NCBI RefSeq assembly: GCF_025147485.1
Contig: NZ_CP102263.1
Location: 2,369,501 to 2,433,500 of the forward strand
DNA: 64,000 nt
Direction: 5' to 3'
DNA from: Bacteroides uniformis
GTDB lineage: Bacteria > Bacteroidota > Bacteroidia > Bacteroidales > Bacteroidaceae
Made by a program: the position numbers and the translations under genes. Below are positions 52,072 to 64,000 of this stretch, in pieces; within the stretch, counting starts at the first letter, position 1, and the number at the start of each line of letters is the position of its first letter. Below the pieces are notes generated by a model. The model was given only the letters and a program-made list of their open reading frames with translations. It was not told the DNA's origin and did not search any database.

Positions 52072-53121
52072 TTATGCTTTTTCCGCTTCTTCTTCCTTCA
52101 AAGGATTCCATCCTTGTGCTTTGAGTTCAAACTCTTGACCGTCACGGGTAATTAGGGCGCAGCCTAATTCCGGTTTGGTGATATGGCCAATCAGCTTGAC
52201 GCCTTCCATTTCGGCAACCTTTTCATGGTCGGCAATGGGGACGGTGAACAATAACTCATAATCCTCGCCTCCGTTCAGTGCACAAGTGCTCAGGTTCATA
52301 TTGAATTCTTCTGCCATTACAGCCGTCTGATAGTCGATAGGAATATGTTCTTCGTAAACTCGGCAACCCACTTTGCTTTGGGTACAAATATGCAGTAATT
52401 CCGAAGAAAGTCCGTCCGATATATCCATCATGGAGGTGGGTTGTATACCTTCTTCTGCCAGTTTCTGAATGATGTCACGGCGTGCTTCGGGCTTCAGTTG
52501 ACGTTCCAGAAGATACTCCTTCCCCGAGAAGTCCGGTTGCAAGTCTTTGTCACCTCCTTTGAGCACCGCCTTTTCGCGTTCCAAAAGCTGTAGTCCCATG
52601 TAGGCGGCACCCAAGTCGCCGCTGACGCAAATCAGGTCGGTTTCGCGGGCACCATTGCGGTAGACCACTTTTCCTTTCTCACCCTCGCCTATGCAGGTGA
52701 TGCTGATGGTAAGCCCAGTATAGGAAGCGGAGGTGTCTCCTCCCACGATGTCAACATCATATTCTTCGCAAGCCAAACGGATGCCGGCATAGAGTTCCTC
52801 CATGTCTTCTATACTGAAACGCTTGGATATACCCAAGGAAACGGTAATCTGCTTCGGTGTGCCGTTCATGGCATAGATATCGGAGAAATTGACTACGGCC
52901 GATTTATACCCCAAATGCTTGAGCGGTACATACACAAGGTCGAAGTGGACGCCTTCCATTAGCAAGTCGGTGGTAACGAGCACTTCCTTTTCGGCCGGGT
53001 AGGAGAGGACGGCGGCATCATCTCCGACACCATATCGGCTCGACTCATTCTTTAGTTCAATGCCTTCGGTGAGGTGACGGATGAGGCCGAATTCACCGAG
53101 GGTAGCTATTTCTGTTCTCAT
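52072..53121 (-). CDS. thiL: thiamine-monophosphate kinase
   Basis: The 349-residue enzyme phosphorylates thiamine monophosphate to the diphosphate cofactor in the cytoplasm. Motifs G-V-G-D-D-A-A-V-L near residue 32, T-T-D-L-L-M-E-G-V-H-F-D, V-G-G-D-T-S, and M-D-I-S-D-G-L-S-S-E match ThiL and its ATP- and magnesium-binding acidic residues. It lies 6 bases after the purine nucleoside phosphorylase gene in a minus-strand run (sppA, lpxK, PNP, thiL). Confidence 0.93.
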   Translation of the reverse strand: MRTEIATLGEFGLIRHLTEGIELKNESSRYGVGDDAAVLSYPAEKEVLVTTDLLMEGVHFDLVYVPLKHLGYKSAVVNFSDIYAMNGTPKQITVSLGISKRFSIEDMEELYAGIRLACEEYDVDIVGGDTSASYTGLTISITCIGEGEKGKVVYRNGARETDLICVSGDLGAAYMGLQLLEREKAVLKGGDKDLQPDFSGKEYLLERQLKPEARRDIIQKLAEEGIQPTSMMDISDGLSSELLHICTQSKVGCRVYEEHIPIDYQTAVMAEEFNMNLSTCALNGGEDYELLFTVPIADHEKVAEMEGVKLIGHITKPELGCALITRDGQEFELKAQGWNPLKEEEAEKA

Positions 53122-53127
53122 GCTTTC

Positions 53128-53943
53128 TTATGCTCTATTAATCAATTCACGCATAATCTCTGTCATTCTCGGTTGTGCCTCGTCTGCAGCTTTCTGCACT
53201 TCTTCGTGAGAAACTTCTACGATTTTACCTTCTACCCCCAAGTCTGTAATGACAGATACGCCGAACACTTTGATTCCGCAATGATTTGCCACGATGACTT
53301 CCGGCACGGTGGACATGCCCACTGCATCGGCACCCAGAATATGGAACATCTTGTATTCCGCAGGTGTTTCGAATGTGGGACCTTGCGTACCGATATAGAC
53401 ACCGTGCTGAACCTTGATGCCCTTTTCTGCTGCAATGGCGTCGGCCTTACGAATCAGCTCTTTGTCATAGGCCTCGCTCATATCCGGGAAACGAGGGCCG
53501 TAAGGTATGTTTTTGCCACGCAATGGATGTTCGGGGAAGTAGTTTATATGGTCGGTGATAATCATCAGGTCGCCGATCGCAAAATCCGGATTTGTGCCGC
53601 CACTGGCATTGGAAACGAACAAGGTCTTGATACCCAGTTCGCGCATTACACGTACCGGGAAGGTTACTTCCTTCATGGAATAGCCCTCGTAAAAATGGAA
53701 ACGTCCCTGCATCGCCATGATGTCTTTATGGCCCAGTTTGCCGAAGATAAGTTTTCCGCTGTGTCCCTCTACGGTAGAGACGGGGAAGTTGGGGATTTCT
53801 TCGTACCTTATCTCATACTTTTCAGTGATTTCACCGGCAAGACTGCCGAGGCCGGTACCGAGGATGATTGCTGTCTCAGGCTGGGTGTGCATCTTTCCCT
53901 TCAGAAAGGCTGCTGTTTCTTGAATGCGCTCTAACATAGCCAA
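53128..53943 (-). CDS. purine nucleoside phosphorylase (trimeric, PunA type)
   Basis: The 271-residue enzyme splits purine nucleosides with phosphate. Motifs I-L-G-T-G-L-G-S, G-H-S-G-K-L, R-F-H-F-Y-E-G-Y-S, N-A-S-G-G, G-P-T-F-E-T-P-A-E and G-M-S-T-V-P-E match trimeric PNPs of the inosine/guanosine type. The start overlaps the end of lpxK by 68 bases (62 if M-L-E-R-I is used), a long overlap that suggests coupled translation or a slightly later true start. Confidence 0.92.
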   Translation of the reverse strand: MAMLERIQETAAFLKGKMHTQPETAIILGTGLGSLAGEITEKYEIRYEEIPNFPVSTVEGHSGKLIFGKLGHKDIMAMQGRFHFYEGYSMKEVTFPVRVMRELGIKTLFVSNASGGTNPDFAIGDLMIITDHINYFPEHPLRGKNIPYGPRFPDMSEAYDKELIRKADAIAAEKGIKVQHGVYIGTQGPTFETPAEYKMFHILGADAVGMSTVPEVIVANHCGIKVFGVSVITDLGVEGKIVEVSHEEVQKAADEAQPRMTEIMRELINRA

Positions 53944-55006
53944 TAATGTTTTGGTTAAATATATATTGTTGATTTTGTAAAATTTCTATTTCTATCGGCA
54001 GCACGTAGATGTACGGCTTTAGTGTTTCGTCCAGTGCGGGATGGAGTTTCAGCCTTGCCGCATCTTTCTCCGTGGTGATTATCAGTCTTTTCCACTCTTC
54101 CAGGTGCAGGAATTGTTCCTTTATTTGCAATAAATCCTTGGGAGTAAAGTCATGATGGTCATCAAATGACAGCAATTTGACGTGTGGCGTGTAAGATTCC
54201 ACTTCTTTCTGTAAGGGGGCGGGGGAGGCGATGCCTGTCACCAGCAGTACTTGCTCGTCTCTGGTGAGGGAGGAGAGCACTTTCCGGCTGTTCGTTTTCT
54301 CGGGAAATAGCGGTGTCAACATTCCATAGCGGAATCTGGAGAAATACAGTTGTTGGTATGGATAGAGGTGGAGCCGTTTAGCTATGATGTTGAAGTCTAT
54401 CGGCTTGATATCATCCGGACATTTGGTGACGATGACCATCTGTGCCCGGTTTTTACCGCTTGAAGGTTCGCGGAGTCTTCCGGCAGGGAGCAAGGCATCA
54501 TCGCACAGTAACCGGTGAAAATCAGTTAGTAGAATGTTCAGCCCAGCTTTTACATGGCGATGTTGGAAGGCATCGTCCAGGATGATGGCTTCTACAGTGG
54601 GATTTTCCAGTTTCAGCAGTTGCTCAATGCCGTGGCAACGGTTTTCGTCTACCGCTACCCGTGCATTGGGGAATTTATTTTTAATTTGATACGGCTCGTC
54701 ACCTATTTGGCGTACATTGCTCTTGTCATCGGCCAATACATAGCCTCGGCTTTTACGCTTGTAACCCCGACTGAGGGTGGCTACATTTACTCCGTTTTTT
54801 TGTAATAGCTTTATCAGATATTCGGTATGTGGCGTCTTGCCAGTTCCGCCCACAGCAAGATTGCCCACGCATATTACTGGAACGTCAAAACTCTTTGACC
54901 GGAGCCAGCCCCAGTCAAAGAGTTTATTTCGCAAGCATACCCCTATCCCATAAAGCCATGATAGGGGATATAGCCAATGATATATCTTGATAAAGTTTTC
55001 CTCCAT
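53876..55006 (-). CDS. lpxK: tetraacyldisaccharide 4'-kinase (lipid A synthesis)
   Basis: The 376-residue membrane-associated enzyme phosphorylates the 4' position of the lipid A disaccharide. It has a short N-terminal hydrophobic helix (Y-P-L-S-W-L-Y-G-I-G-V) and a Walker A-like V-G-N-L-A-V-G-G-T-G-K-T-P, then L-S-R-G-Y-K-R-K-S-R-G-Y and the L-D-D-A-F-Q-H-R segment typical of LpxK. It starts directly after sppA ends. Confidence 0.93.
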   Translation of the reverse strand: MEENFIKIYHWLYPLSWLYGIGVCLRNKLFDWGWLRSKSFDVPVICVGNLAVGGTGKTPHTEYLIKLLQKNGVNVATLSRGYKRKSRGYVLADDKSNVRQIGDEPYQIKNKFPNARVAVDENRCHGIEQLLKLENPTVEAIILDDAFQHRHVKAGLNILLTDFHRLLCDDALLPAGRLREPSSGKNRAQMVIVTKCPDDIKPIDFNIIAKRLHLYPYQQLYFSRFRYGMLTPLFPEKTNSRKVLSSLTRDEQVLLVTGIASPAPLQKEVESYTPHVKLLSFDDHHDFTPKDLLQIKEQFLHLEEWKRLIITTEKDAARLKLHPALDETLKPYIYVLPIEIEILQNQQYIFNQNIIGYVRAHSRNSSLSEGKDAHPA

Positions 55007-56776
55007 TTATTGAATATTCAGTTCAAAGGGTACACGTGCTTGTATACGGTCACATTTGTCAAAATTCTCCAGGACGCTGAACTGCTGGTATATCTCGCCC
55101 ATTGTGCCTTTCAGCATACGTGCTTTGATGTAGTTACCCGGATTGGTGTTCATCAGACTTTCAAAGAAACTTTCCTTTTTCGGATAGCTCATCACGGTAT
55201 AGGCATCTACTCCGGCCTTTGCAATGGCAATGTCCAAAGCTTTGTCCAAACCACCCAATTCGTCGACTAGTCCTAGTTCCTTGGCCTTGCTTCCGGTCCA
55301 TACACGGCCTTGGGCAATTTTATCCAGGTCTTCCTTGCTGATGCCTCGGCCATCGGAGCAGCGGGTGAGGAAGAGGTCATATCCGTTGTTCACATACATT
55401 TGCATCAGCCCTTTTTCTCCGTCATTCATCGGGCGTGTCAGCATGCCGAAGTCTGCGTATTTATTGGTTTTCACTACATCAAAATTTACCCCGATTTTAT
55501 CAGTCAGCCCCTTTGCGTTGGGGAACATGCCGAAGATGCCGATAGAACCCGTCAGTGTGGTAGGCTCGGCCACGATGGTGTCTGCATTACAAGAAATGTA
55601 GTAACCTCCTGAAGCTGCATAGTCACCCATGGAAACAATGACTGGTTTCTCTTTCTTCAATTCGCTGACGGCATACCATATCTGTTCTGAACCATAGGCG
55701 CTTCCGCCCGGTGAGTTTACGCGTAATACTACAGCTTTTACATCTTCGTCATCTTTCAGCTTGCGCAGGTCTTTAATCACCTTTTTAGAGTCGATGCCTT
55801 CTTCGCTGGAGGCAGAAGATGAACCACCGTCAATTTCTCCATAGGCATAGTATACGGCAATCACATTTCCACTTTTGTCTTTGGGAACATTCTTCTTTAC
55901 GTTAATCATGTCCTGCAAACCAAGTACGGGCATGCGGTCGTCTTTGTCGATGCCTACCATCGCTTTCAGGTAGTTGCGTACATCATTCTTATATATTAAT
56001 GTATCGACCAGTCCGCATTGCACACTTTCTTCTGCGGGATAGAACATCAACATGCGGTCGGCAATGGCGTTCAGTGAGTCTACAGATATTTTGCGTGATT
56101 CTGCAACATCATTGGTCACTTGTCCCCAGATGGAGGTCAGGTAAGCGTCGATTTGTTCACGGTTGGCAGGGCTCATTTCGGTAGAGATGAAAGGCTCTAC
56201 AGCCGATTTGTAGGTACCTACTTTGAATATCTGCATTTCTACTCCGATTTTGGCCAGCAAATCCTTGAAGAACATGGGGGTAGCGGCCAAGCCCCTCCAC
56301 TCGACCATACCTTGCGGGTTCAGCAACACCTTGTCGGCTATACTTGACAGATAATAAAGACCTTGGGAATAGCTGTCACCATAAGCCACGATGAATTTTC
56401 CCGATTCCTTGAAATCCTTCAATGCATTGCGTATTTCTTCGCGTGAAGCAAATCCTGCACCCAGCGAAGTCGCTTCTATATAGATACCTTTAATGTCGTC
56501 ATTCTCTTTTGCTTTTTTGATAGAAGAGAGGATATCATCCAGGCCATAAGTCTTATAATTGTCTCCCATAAGGGCATCGAACGGATTGTCTTGGCTGCGT
56601 TCAGCCAGTGCACCATTCAAATCCAGCATCATAATGGAGTTTTTGCGTACTTGCGTTTCTGACTCCGAAGATGATACCATGCTGAAAACCACCAAAATAC
56701 TGATGAAAACTAAAACAACGACTGATACGATGATGCCGGTAATGGTGGCAAACGTAAATTTCAGAAAATCTTTCAT
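55007..56776 (-). CDS. sppA: signal peptide peptidase SppA, long form
   Basis: The 589-residue inner-membrane protease cleaves left-over signal peptides. It has one N-terminal membrane segment (residues about 8-33) and two Clp-like halves. The catalytic Lys lies in G-T-Y-K-S-A-V-E-P-F (first half) and the Ser in M-G-D-Y-A-A-S-G-G-Y-Y (second half), as in the 67-kDa SppA type. It is the first gene of the minus-strand run with lpxK, PNP and thiL. Confidence 0.93.
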   Translation of the reverse strand: MKDFLKFTFATITGIIVSVVVLVFISILVVFSMVSSSESETQVRKNSIMMLDLNGALAERSQDNPFDALMGDNYKTYGLDDILSSIKKAKENDDIKGIYIEATSLGAGFASREEIRNALKDFKESGKFIVAYGDSYSQGLYYLSSIADKVLLNPQGMVEWRGLAATPMFFKDLLAKIGVEMQIFKVGTYKSAVEPFISTEMSPANREQIDAYLTSIWGQVTNDVAESRKISVDSLNAIADRMLMFYPAEESVQCGLVDTLIYKNDVRNYLKAMVGIDKDDRMPVLGLQDMINVKKNVPKDKSGNVIAVYYAYGEIDGGSSSASSEEGIDSKKVIKDLRKLKDDEDVKAVVLRVNSPGGSAYGSEQIWYAVSELKKEKPVIVSMGDYAASGGYYISCNADTIVAEPTTLTGSIGIFGMFPNAKGLTDKIGVNFDVVKTNKYADFGMLTRPMNDGEKGLMQMYVNNGYDLFLTRCSDGRGISKEDLDKIAQGRVWTGSKAKELGLVDELGGLDKALDIAIAKAGVDAYTVMSYPKKESFFESLMNTNPGNYIKARMLKGTMGEIYQQFSVLENFDKCDRIQARVPFELNIQ

Positions 56777-57015
56777 TGCACTTTATTGTTTTTAGTATGC
56801 TAACTTTTAAAAGCTAACAAAGATAAATAATTAGGTTGATATTTACCCTATCTGTCGCTGAGTTTTTCGGTTTGTCACAGTATTGTGGGAGATTTCATTC
56901 TCTTTTCTTTTATCTTTGGAGTATTTCATTTCGTTCTTTATGGATAGTTAGTTTCTAAAATGCCAGATATAATTGCTATCTCTTTACTTTCTGAGTCTGT
57001 TTCTCTAAAAACTAG

Positions 57016-57107
57016 TCTTTCCACAGCAATGTTCTTTTCTTACCACAGCTGTGGAAAGAAAGAAACGCGGGTGTGGTAAGAAAGAAACATATCTGTGGTG
57101 AGAAAAG
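57016..57107. repeat. cluster of TGTGG-(A/T)-AAGAAA half-sites between sppA and rrn
   Basis: Five related half-sites occur in 92 bases: two inverted (57016-57025 and 57035-57047) and three direct (57050-57066, 57072-57088 and 57094-57107). The second and third form the palindromic core CCACAGCTGTGG. The half-sites are 14-22 bases apart. No gene is present in 56777-57400, so this may be a protein-binding cluster for sppA, for rrn, or a remnant of a repeat. Confidence 0.4.
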
Positions 57108-57379
57108 TTGTTCAGTAGTTCTCGTTTAGTATCCGGGCTTTCCGGATGTAGCCTTTCGCAGGTTTATTGTCAGTTCTCTTTGGGCTCCTCAAGCGTGGTG
57201 CCGGCCGTTCAGTGGTCTATGTCAAGGGGTGAACTTAGTATATTCCGATGCGCGCGCGTATATATATAATGTGTCCCCTTCCTTCCTGCCTTTCTTTCCC
57301 TTTAAAAAACATGCTTTAAAACATATCTATCAATCAGCTAGTTATGAAAAAGTTCACGTAAACCCTCAAAAAAAGCTTG

Positions 57380-57800
57380 TATATATTTTGCAGATGTCCG
57401 TAAAAGCCCTACTTTTGCATCCGCTTTCGGGAACGAAGGCGGCGATGTTTTGACATTCTGACAGTAAAACGGAGCGGTAAGCTTCCATTTTTCTCTTCTT
57501 TGCCATAGGTTTCTTTCGGAACTTCGGCCTTGGAAAAGAAAAATGAAAAAAAACTTCCGAAACATTTGGAAGTTATGCTTTAAAGTCCTTACCTTTGCAC
57601 CCGCTTTTGAAAACGAAAGCAGCGCGAGTTGACATTCTTTTTAAAGAAACGGTGCCTGGTCCTTCTTCCTTTTTCTTTTTGCCTCCCTTTCGACAAGAGA
57701 GACGACGAGGAAAGAGAAAAAAAGAAAAAATGAAAAAAACTTCCGAAAATATTTGGAAGATATGCTTTAAAGTTCTTACCTTTGCATCCGCTTTCTGAAA
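57380..57800 (+). promoter_or_regulatory. triplicated rrn promoter region
   Basis: Three similar modules of about 180-187 bases each end in a Bacteroides -7 box: TACTTTTG (57409-57416), TACCTTTG (57590-57597) and TACCTTTG (57777-57784). Each is followed by GC-A-T/C-CCGCTTT. Modules 2 and 3 also share the upstream ACTTCCGAAA and ATGCTTTAAAGT. Tandem promoters explain the strong transcription of rRNA operons. The leader between the last box and the 16S gene is about 265 bases. Confidence 0.75.
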
Positions 57801-58054
57801 AGAACAGCAATCGTGAAACAAGCGATCTTTGAACAGATTTACATAAACAATACAAGTAGTACAAGAGCAGGTGCTTCGCAAATTAATAATTGGAAACTAA
57901 TGATTAAGGCGCGTCGTACCTGGGTAAAACAAAAGAACCGTCAATACTTATTTTATATAGATAGGTAAAGATAGACTTTTTGAATTCGAGCGTCCTGAAC
58001 AGATAATTAAGCTGTCGCACTTTAATTTTTAATATGCGCAGTCAAGATACTTTT

Positions 58055-59582
<1,528 letters not shown>

Positions 59583-59716
59583 TGGAGTGACGTCTCGACT
59601 CGATCGTTGGTTCTTGAAGTTATGCTTCCATAAGAACCTCTTGTACTGCGCGTACTTGTTTATTAAAATATACGAGAAAAGTAGAAGCCGAGCCGTAAGG
59701 CGAGGGTTTGACTGAC

Positions 59717-59790
59717 AGTCCTATAGCTCAGTTGGTTAGAGCGCTACACTGATAATGTAGAGGTCGGCAGTTCAACTCTGCCTGGGACTA
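59717..59790 (+). tRNA. tRNA-Ile (GAT)
   Basis: Cloverleaf with acceptor AGTCCTA/TGGGACT, D arm AGCTC...GAGC, anticodon GAT in CTGATAA, and a T arm with GTTCAACTC. CCA is not encoded. Located in the 16S-23S spacer, as usual in Bacteroides. Confidence 0.95.
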
Positions 59791-59880
59791 CTTCAAAGTT
59801 GAAAACTGAAAATTGAGAAATGAAAATCGGGAACTCTCCGGATTTTCCACTTTCCACTTTCCGTTTTCCACTTATAAGAA

Positions 59881-59954
59881 GGGGGATTAGCTCAGCTGGC
59901 TAGAGCACCTGCTTTGCACGCAGGGGGTCAACGGTTCGAATCCGTTATTCTCCA
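59881..59954 (+). tRNA. tRNA-Ala (TGC)
   Basis: Cloverleaf with acceptor GGGGGAT/ATTCTCC, anticodon TGC in TTTGCAC and T-arm AACGGTTCGAATCCGTT. CCA is not encoded. It lies 90 bases after tRNA-Ile. Confidence 0.95.
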
Positions 59955-60070
59955 CTCCGTTTTGATTATTGTTTTATAATTGAAACACCGTTCTTTGACA
60001 TGATGTGACCAAAAAAAAGTAAAGTTAAAAGCTGAAAGTATATATCGACCATACGTGATCGGTAAGACAA

Positions 60071-62940
<2,870 letters not shown>

Positions 62941-63019
62941 TTTTGCCTTCCGTGTATGGAGGTATATACGTTCAGCAATGTATGGACACTTTACTTTTTT
63001 CTCATCATGTCTGCCTTAT

Positions 63020-63130
<111 letters not shown>

Positions 63131-63137
63131 TCAGAAG

Positions 63138-63170
63138 AAGCCTCCGTGTCTGATAAGGATACGGAGGCTT
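63138..63170 (+). terminator. rrn operon terminator
   Basis: AAGCCTCCGTGTC (63138-63150) pairs with GATACGGAGGCTT (63158-63170) with one wobble, and TTGTTCGTTTTT follows. It lies 8 bases after 5S. Confidence 0.85.
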
Positions 63171-63202
63171 TGTTCGTTTTTGGCGGTCTCATAAACTTTT
63201 CT

Positions 63203-63210
63203 TATATTTG
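63203..63210 (+). promoter_or_regulatory. -7 box of the Cys-rich lipoprotein gene
   Basis: TATATTTG matches TAnnTTTG; the start codon is 44 bases downstream. A clear -33 element is not seen (GGCGGTCT lies at that distance). Confidence 0.5.
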
Positions 63211-63253
63211 CGCCGAACTAATTTTATATCAACGTTTAAAGCAAATTGAAAGT

Positions 63254-63490
63254 ATGAAGACTAAAGTTTTATTGGCTGCCGTTGCGGTAGCGTTTTCTTT
63301 CGCAGTGACATCTTGTGGCAACAAAAAGGCTGCAGATTCTAATGCAACTGAGGCAGATTCTTGCTGTGCTGCAAAAACAGAACAAGTATGTGACTCTGCA
63401 AAGGCATGTTGCCAGGCTGCTGATTCAGCAGCGTGTCCTAAGGCTGCATGTGATGGTGCCAAGTGTGACAAACCTTGTGAGAAGAAGTAA
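63254..63490 (+). CDS. small cysteine-rich lipoprotein
   Basis: The 78-residue protein has a lipoprotein signal (F-A-V-T-S-C, Cys21). A mature part of 57 residues contains nine more cysteines in an Ala/Asp/Lys-rich background, three of them in C-C or A-C-C clusters. Such a density could bind metal or form disulfides in the periplasm. The start at 63254 is chosen because the earlier frame begins inside the rrn terminator region. No family is recognised. It has its own promoter and terminator. Confidence 0.7.
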   Translation: MKTKVLLAAVAVAFSFAVTSCGNKKAADSNATEADSCCAAKTEQVCDSAKACCQAADSAACPKAACDGAKCDKPCEKK

Positions 63491-63522
63491 TTCAGAACTT
63501 GTATTGAACTGAAGAATAAGGA

Positions 63523-63546
63523 AAGGCGTACCTTGAGGTACGCCTT
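63523..63546 (+). terminator. terminator of the Cys-rich lipoprotein gene
   Basis: AAGGCGTACC pairs with GGTACGCCTT around TTGA, followed by seven or more T (63545-63552). Confidence 0.85.
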
Positions 63547-63625
63547 TTTTTGTGATATATTTCAGCGATAAATGAATACAAACTTATAAAATGATATTTT
63601 TTATCGGAAAAAAGTAACGAATTTG

Positions 63626-63656
63626 TTTGTGTGGTACGAAATAATATCTACCTTTG
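63626..63656 (+). promoter_or_regulatory. promoter of the leu leader
   Basis: TTTG at 63626-63629 and the -7 box TACCTTTG at 63649-63656 are separated by 19 bases, the best Bacteroides promoter match in the window. The leader peptide starts 23 bases after the -7 box. Confidence 0.75.
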
Positions 63657-63678
63657 CAACGTCAAAACAAAAAAGAAG

Positions 63679-63762
63679 ATGATTCAGAACTTTACATATA
63701 TTCTACTGTGTGGTATTATTATTCTACTGGCAAAGTTTAGTGGAAGTGAGTGCTGTGCGTGA
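63679..63762 (+). CDS. leader peptide of the leu operon attenuator
   Basis: The 27-residue peptide contains five Ile and four Leu codons, with the runs I-L-L and I-I-I-L-L (residues 8-10 and 13-17); two of the Leu codons are CTA. Its start lies just downstream of the promoter and its stop codon (63760-63762) lies before a terminator hairpin. It serves as a sensor of charged Leu/Ile tRNA. The start follows AAAAAGAAG. Confidence 0.8.
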   Translation: MIQNFTYILLCGIIILLAKFSGSECCA

Positions 63763-63827
63763 ATATATATGTAAGATGCAATGATATATGAAGCCTTTCT
63801 CACTTCCAAGTGTGAAAGGCTTTTTTT
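63741..63827 (+). promoter_or_regulatory. leu operon attenuator (terminator and antiterminator)
   Basis: The terminator stem is AAGCCTTTC-T-CACTT (63791-63805) with AAGTG-T-GAAAGGCTT (63808-63822), one mismatch, followed by seven T. TGGAAGTGAG (63741-63750), inside the leader-peptide frame, is the perfect complement of CTCACTTCCA (63799-63808), which overlaps the 5' arm. A ribosome stalled on the last Leu codons (63724-63729) leaves 63741-63750 free and so prevents the terminator. A ribosome at the stop codon covers it. Confidence 0.8.
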
Positions 63828-63856
63828 ATGGAACATAAATTAAATACAATAAAGCA

Positions 63857-64000
63857 ATGAGTGACAAATTATTTATTTTCGACACAACGCTCCGCGATGG
63901 CGAGCAGGTTCCGGGATGCCAATTGAATACAGTGGAAAAGATTCAGGTAGCCAGACAACTGGAAGCCCTGGGGGTGGACGTGATTGAAGCCGGATTTCCG
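63857..64000 (+). CDS. leuA: 2-isopropylmalate synthase (N-terminal part, cut by window end)
   Basis: The first 48 residues read [17 protein letters not shown], the conserved DTTLRDGEQ start of the LeuA family, then [15 protein letters not shown]. The enzyme condenses acetyl-CoA with 2-oxoisovalerate, the first step of leucine synthesis. A homocitrate or citramalate synthase would look similar here, but the Leu/Ile leader supports LeuA. It is preceded by the attenuator. Confidence 0.9.
   Translation, partial: MSDKLFIFDTTLRDGEQVPGCQLNTVEKIQVARQLEALGVDVIEAGFP

Noticed and set aside
57595..57881. Frames on both strands across the rrn promoter modules
   Set aside because: They are low-complexity (Lys, Phe, Ser) shadows of the AT-rich tandem promoters.

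Overview
The window is from a Bacteroides chromosome. The 16S rRNA variable regions look like Bacteroides uniformis (from memory, not searched). Promoters match the Bacteroides -7 box TAnnTTTG, and the host genes (wecB, thiL, punA-type PNP, lpxK, sppA, leuA) are typical of the order. Three blocks are visible: the end of a surface-polysaccharide locus (1-2290), a CTnDOT-type conjugative element of nearly 50 kb (about 2.3-51.6 kb), and a host segment with tRNA-Phe, housekeeping genes, a complete rrn operon and the start of the leu operon (51.8-64 kb).

The conjugative element reads, left to right: an integrase remnant, a DEAH-type helicase with four helicase-associated repeats, the hybrid kinase/response regulator pair rteA-rteB, a RibD-like gene, mobC-mobB-mobA (minus strand), an oriT-like repeat region, then traA, a DUF3408 gene and a DUF4122 gene. 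A SIR2-like plus AbiH-like gene pair (minus strand) sits here in the middle of the transfer genes, before traE-F-G, a DUF3876 lipoprotein, traI-J-K-L-M-N-O, traQ and a lysozyme-like gene. A long minus-strand accessory block (42.5 to 29.2 kb) follows, with a DUF932 protein, an M20-like peptidase, a methyltransferase-like protein without its catalytic motif, a J-domain protein and many small unknown proteins. A CTnDOT-type tyrosine recombinase closes the element at 50155-51390. No antibiotic resistance gene, rteC or excision gene was recognised.

A 6.74-kb composite transposon (43410-50153) has landed directly behind the integrase stop codon. It is bounded by two outward-facing IS1380-type elements and a 5-bp duplication (TTTAC). 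It carries a lipoprotein gene, and one IS copy is itself split by an IS4-type element with a 9-bp duplication. Before the insertion the integrase gene ran straight into a terminator that is now 6.7 kb away.

The strongest unexplained signals are these. (1) The SIR2-AbiH pair is a candidate defence module with a 20-bp perfect palindrome upstream. (2) A three-way-junction element occurs three times in front of minus-strand accessory operons, with compensatory changes in its stems. (3) Two homologous 10-bp tandem arrays (ATGACATCTG) lie upstream of traA and traE. (4) A dense GCAATG/CATTGC array precedes the ParA-like traA. (5) A nested hairpin lies next to mobC. (6) A textbook leader-peptide attenuator precedes leuA.
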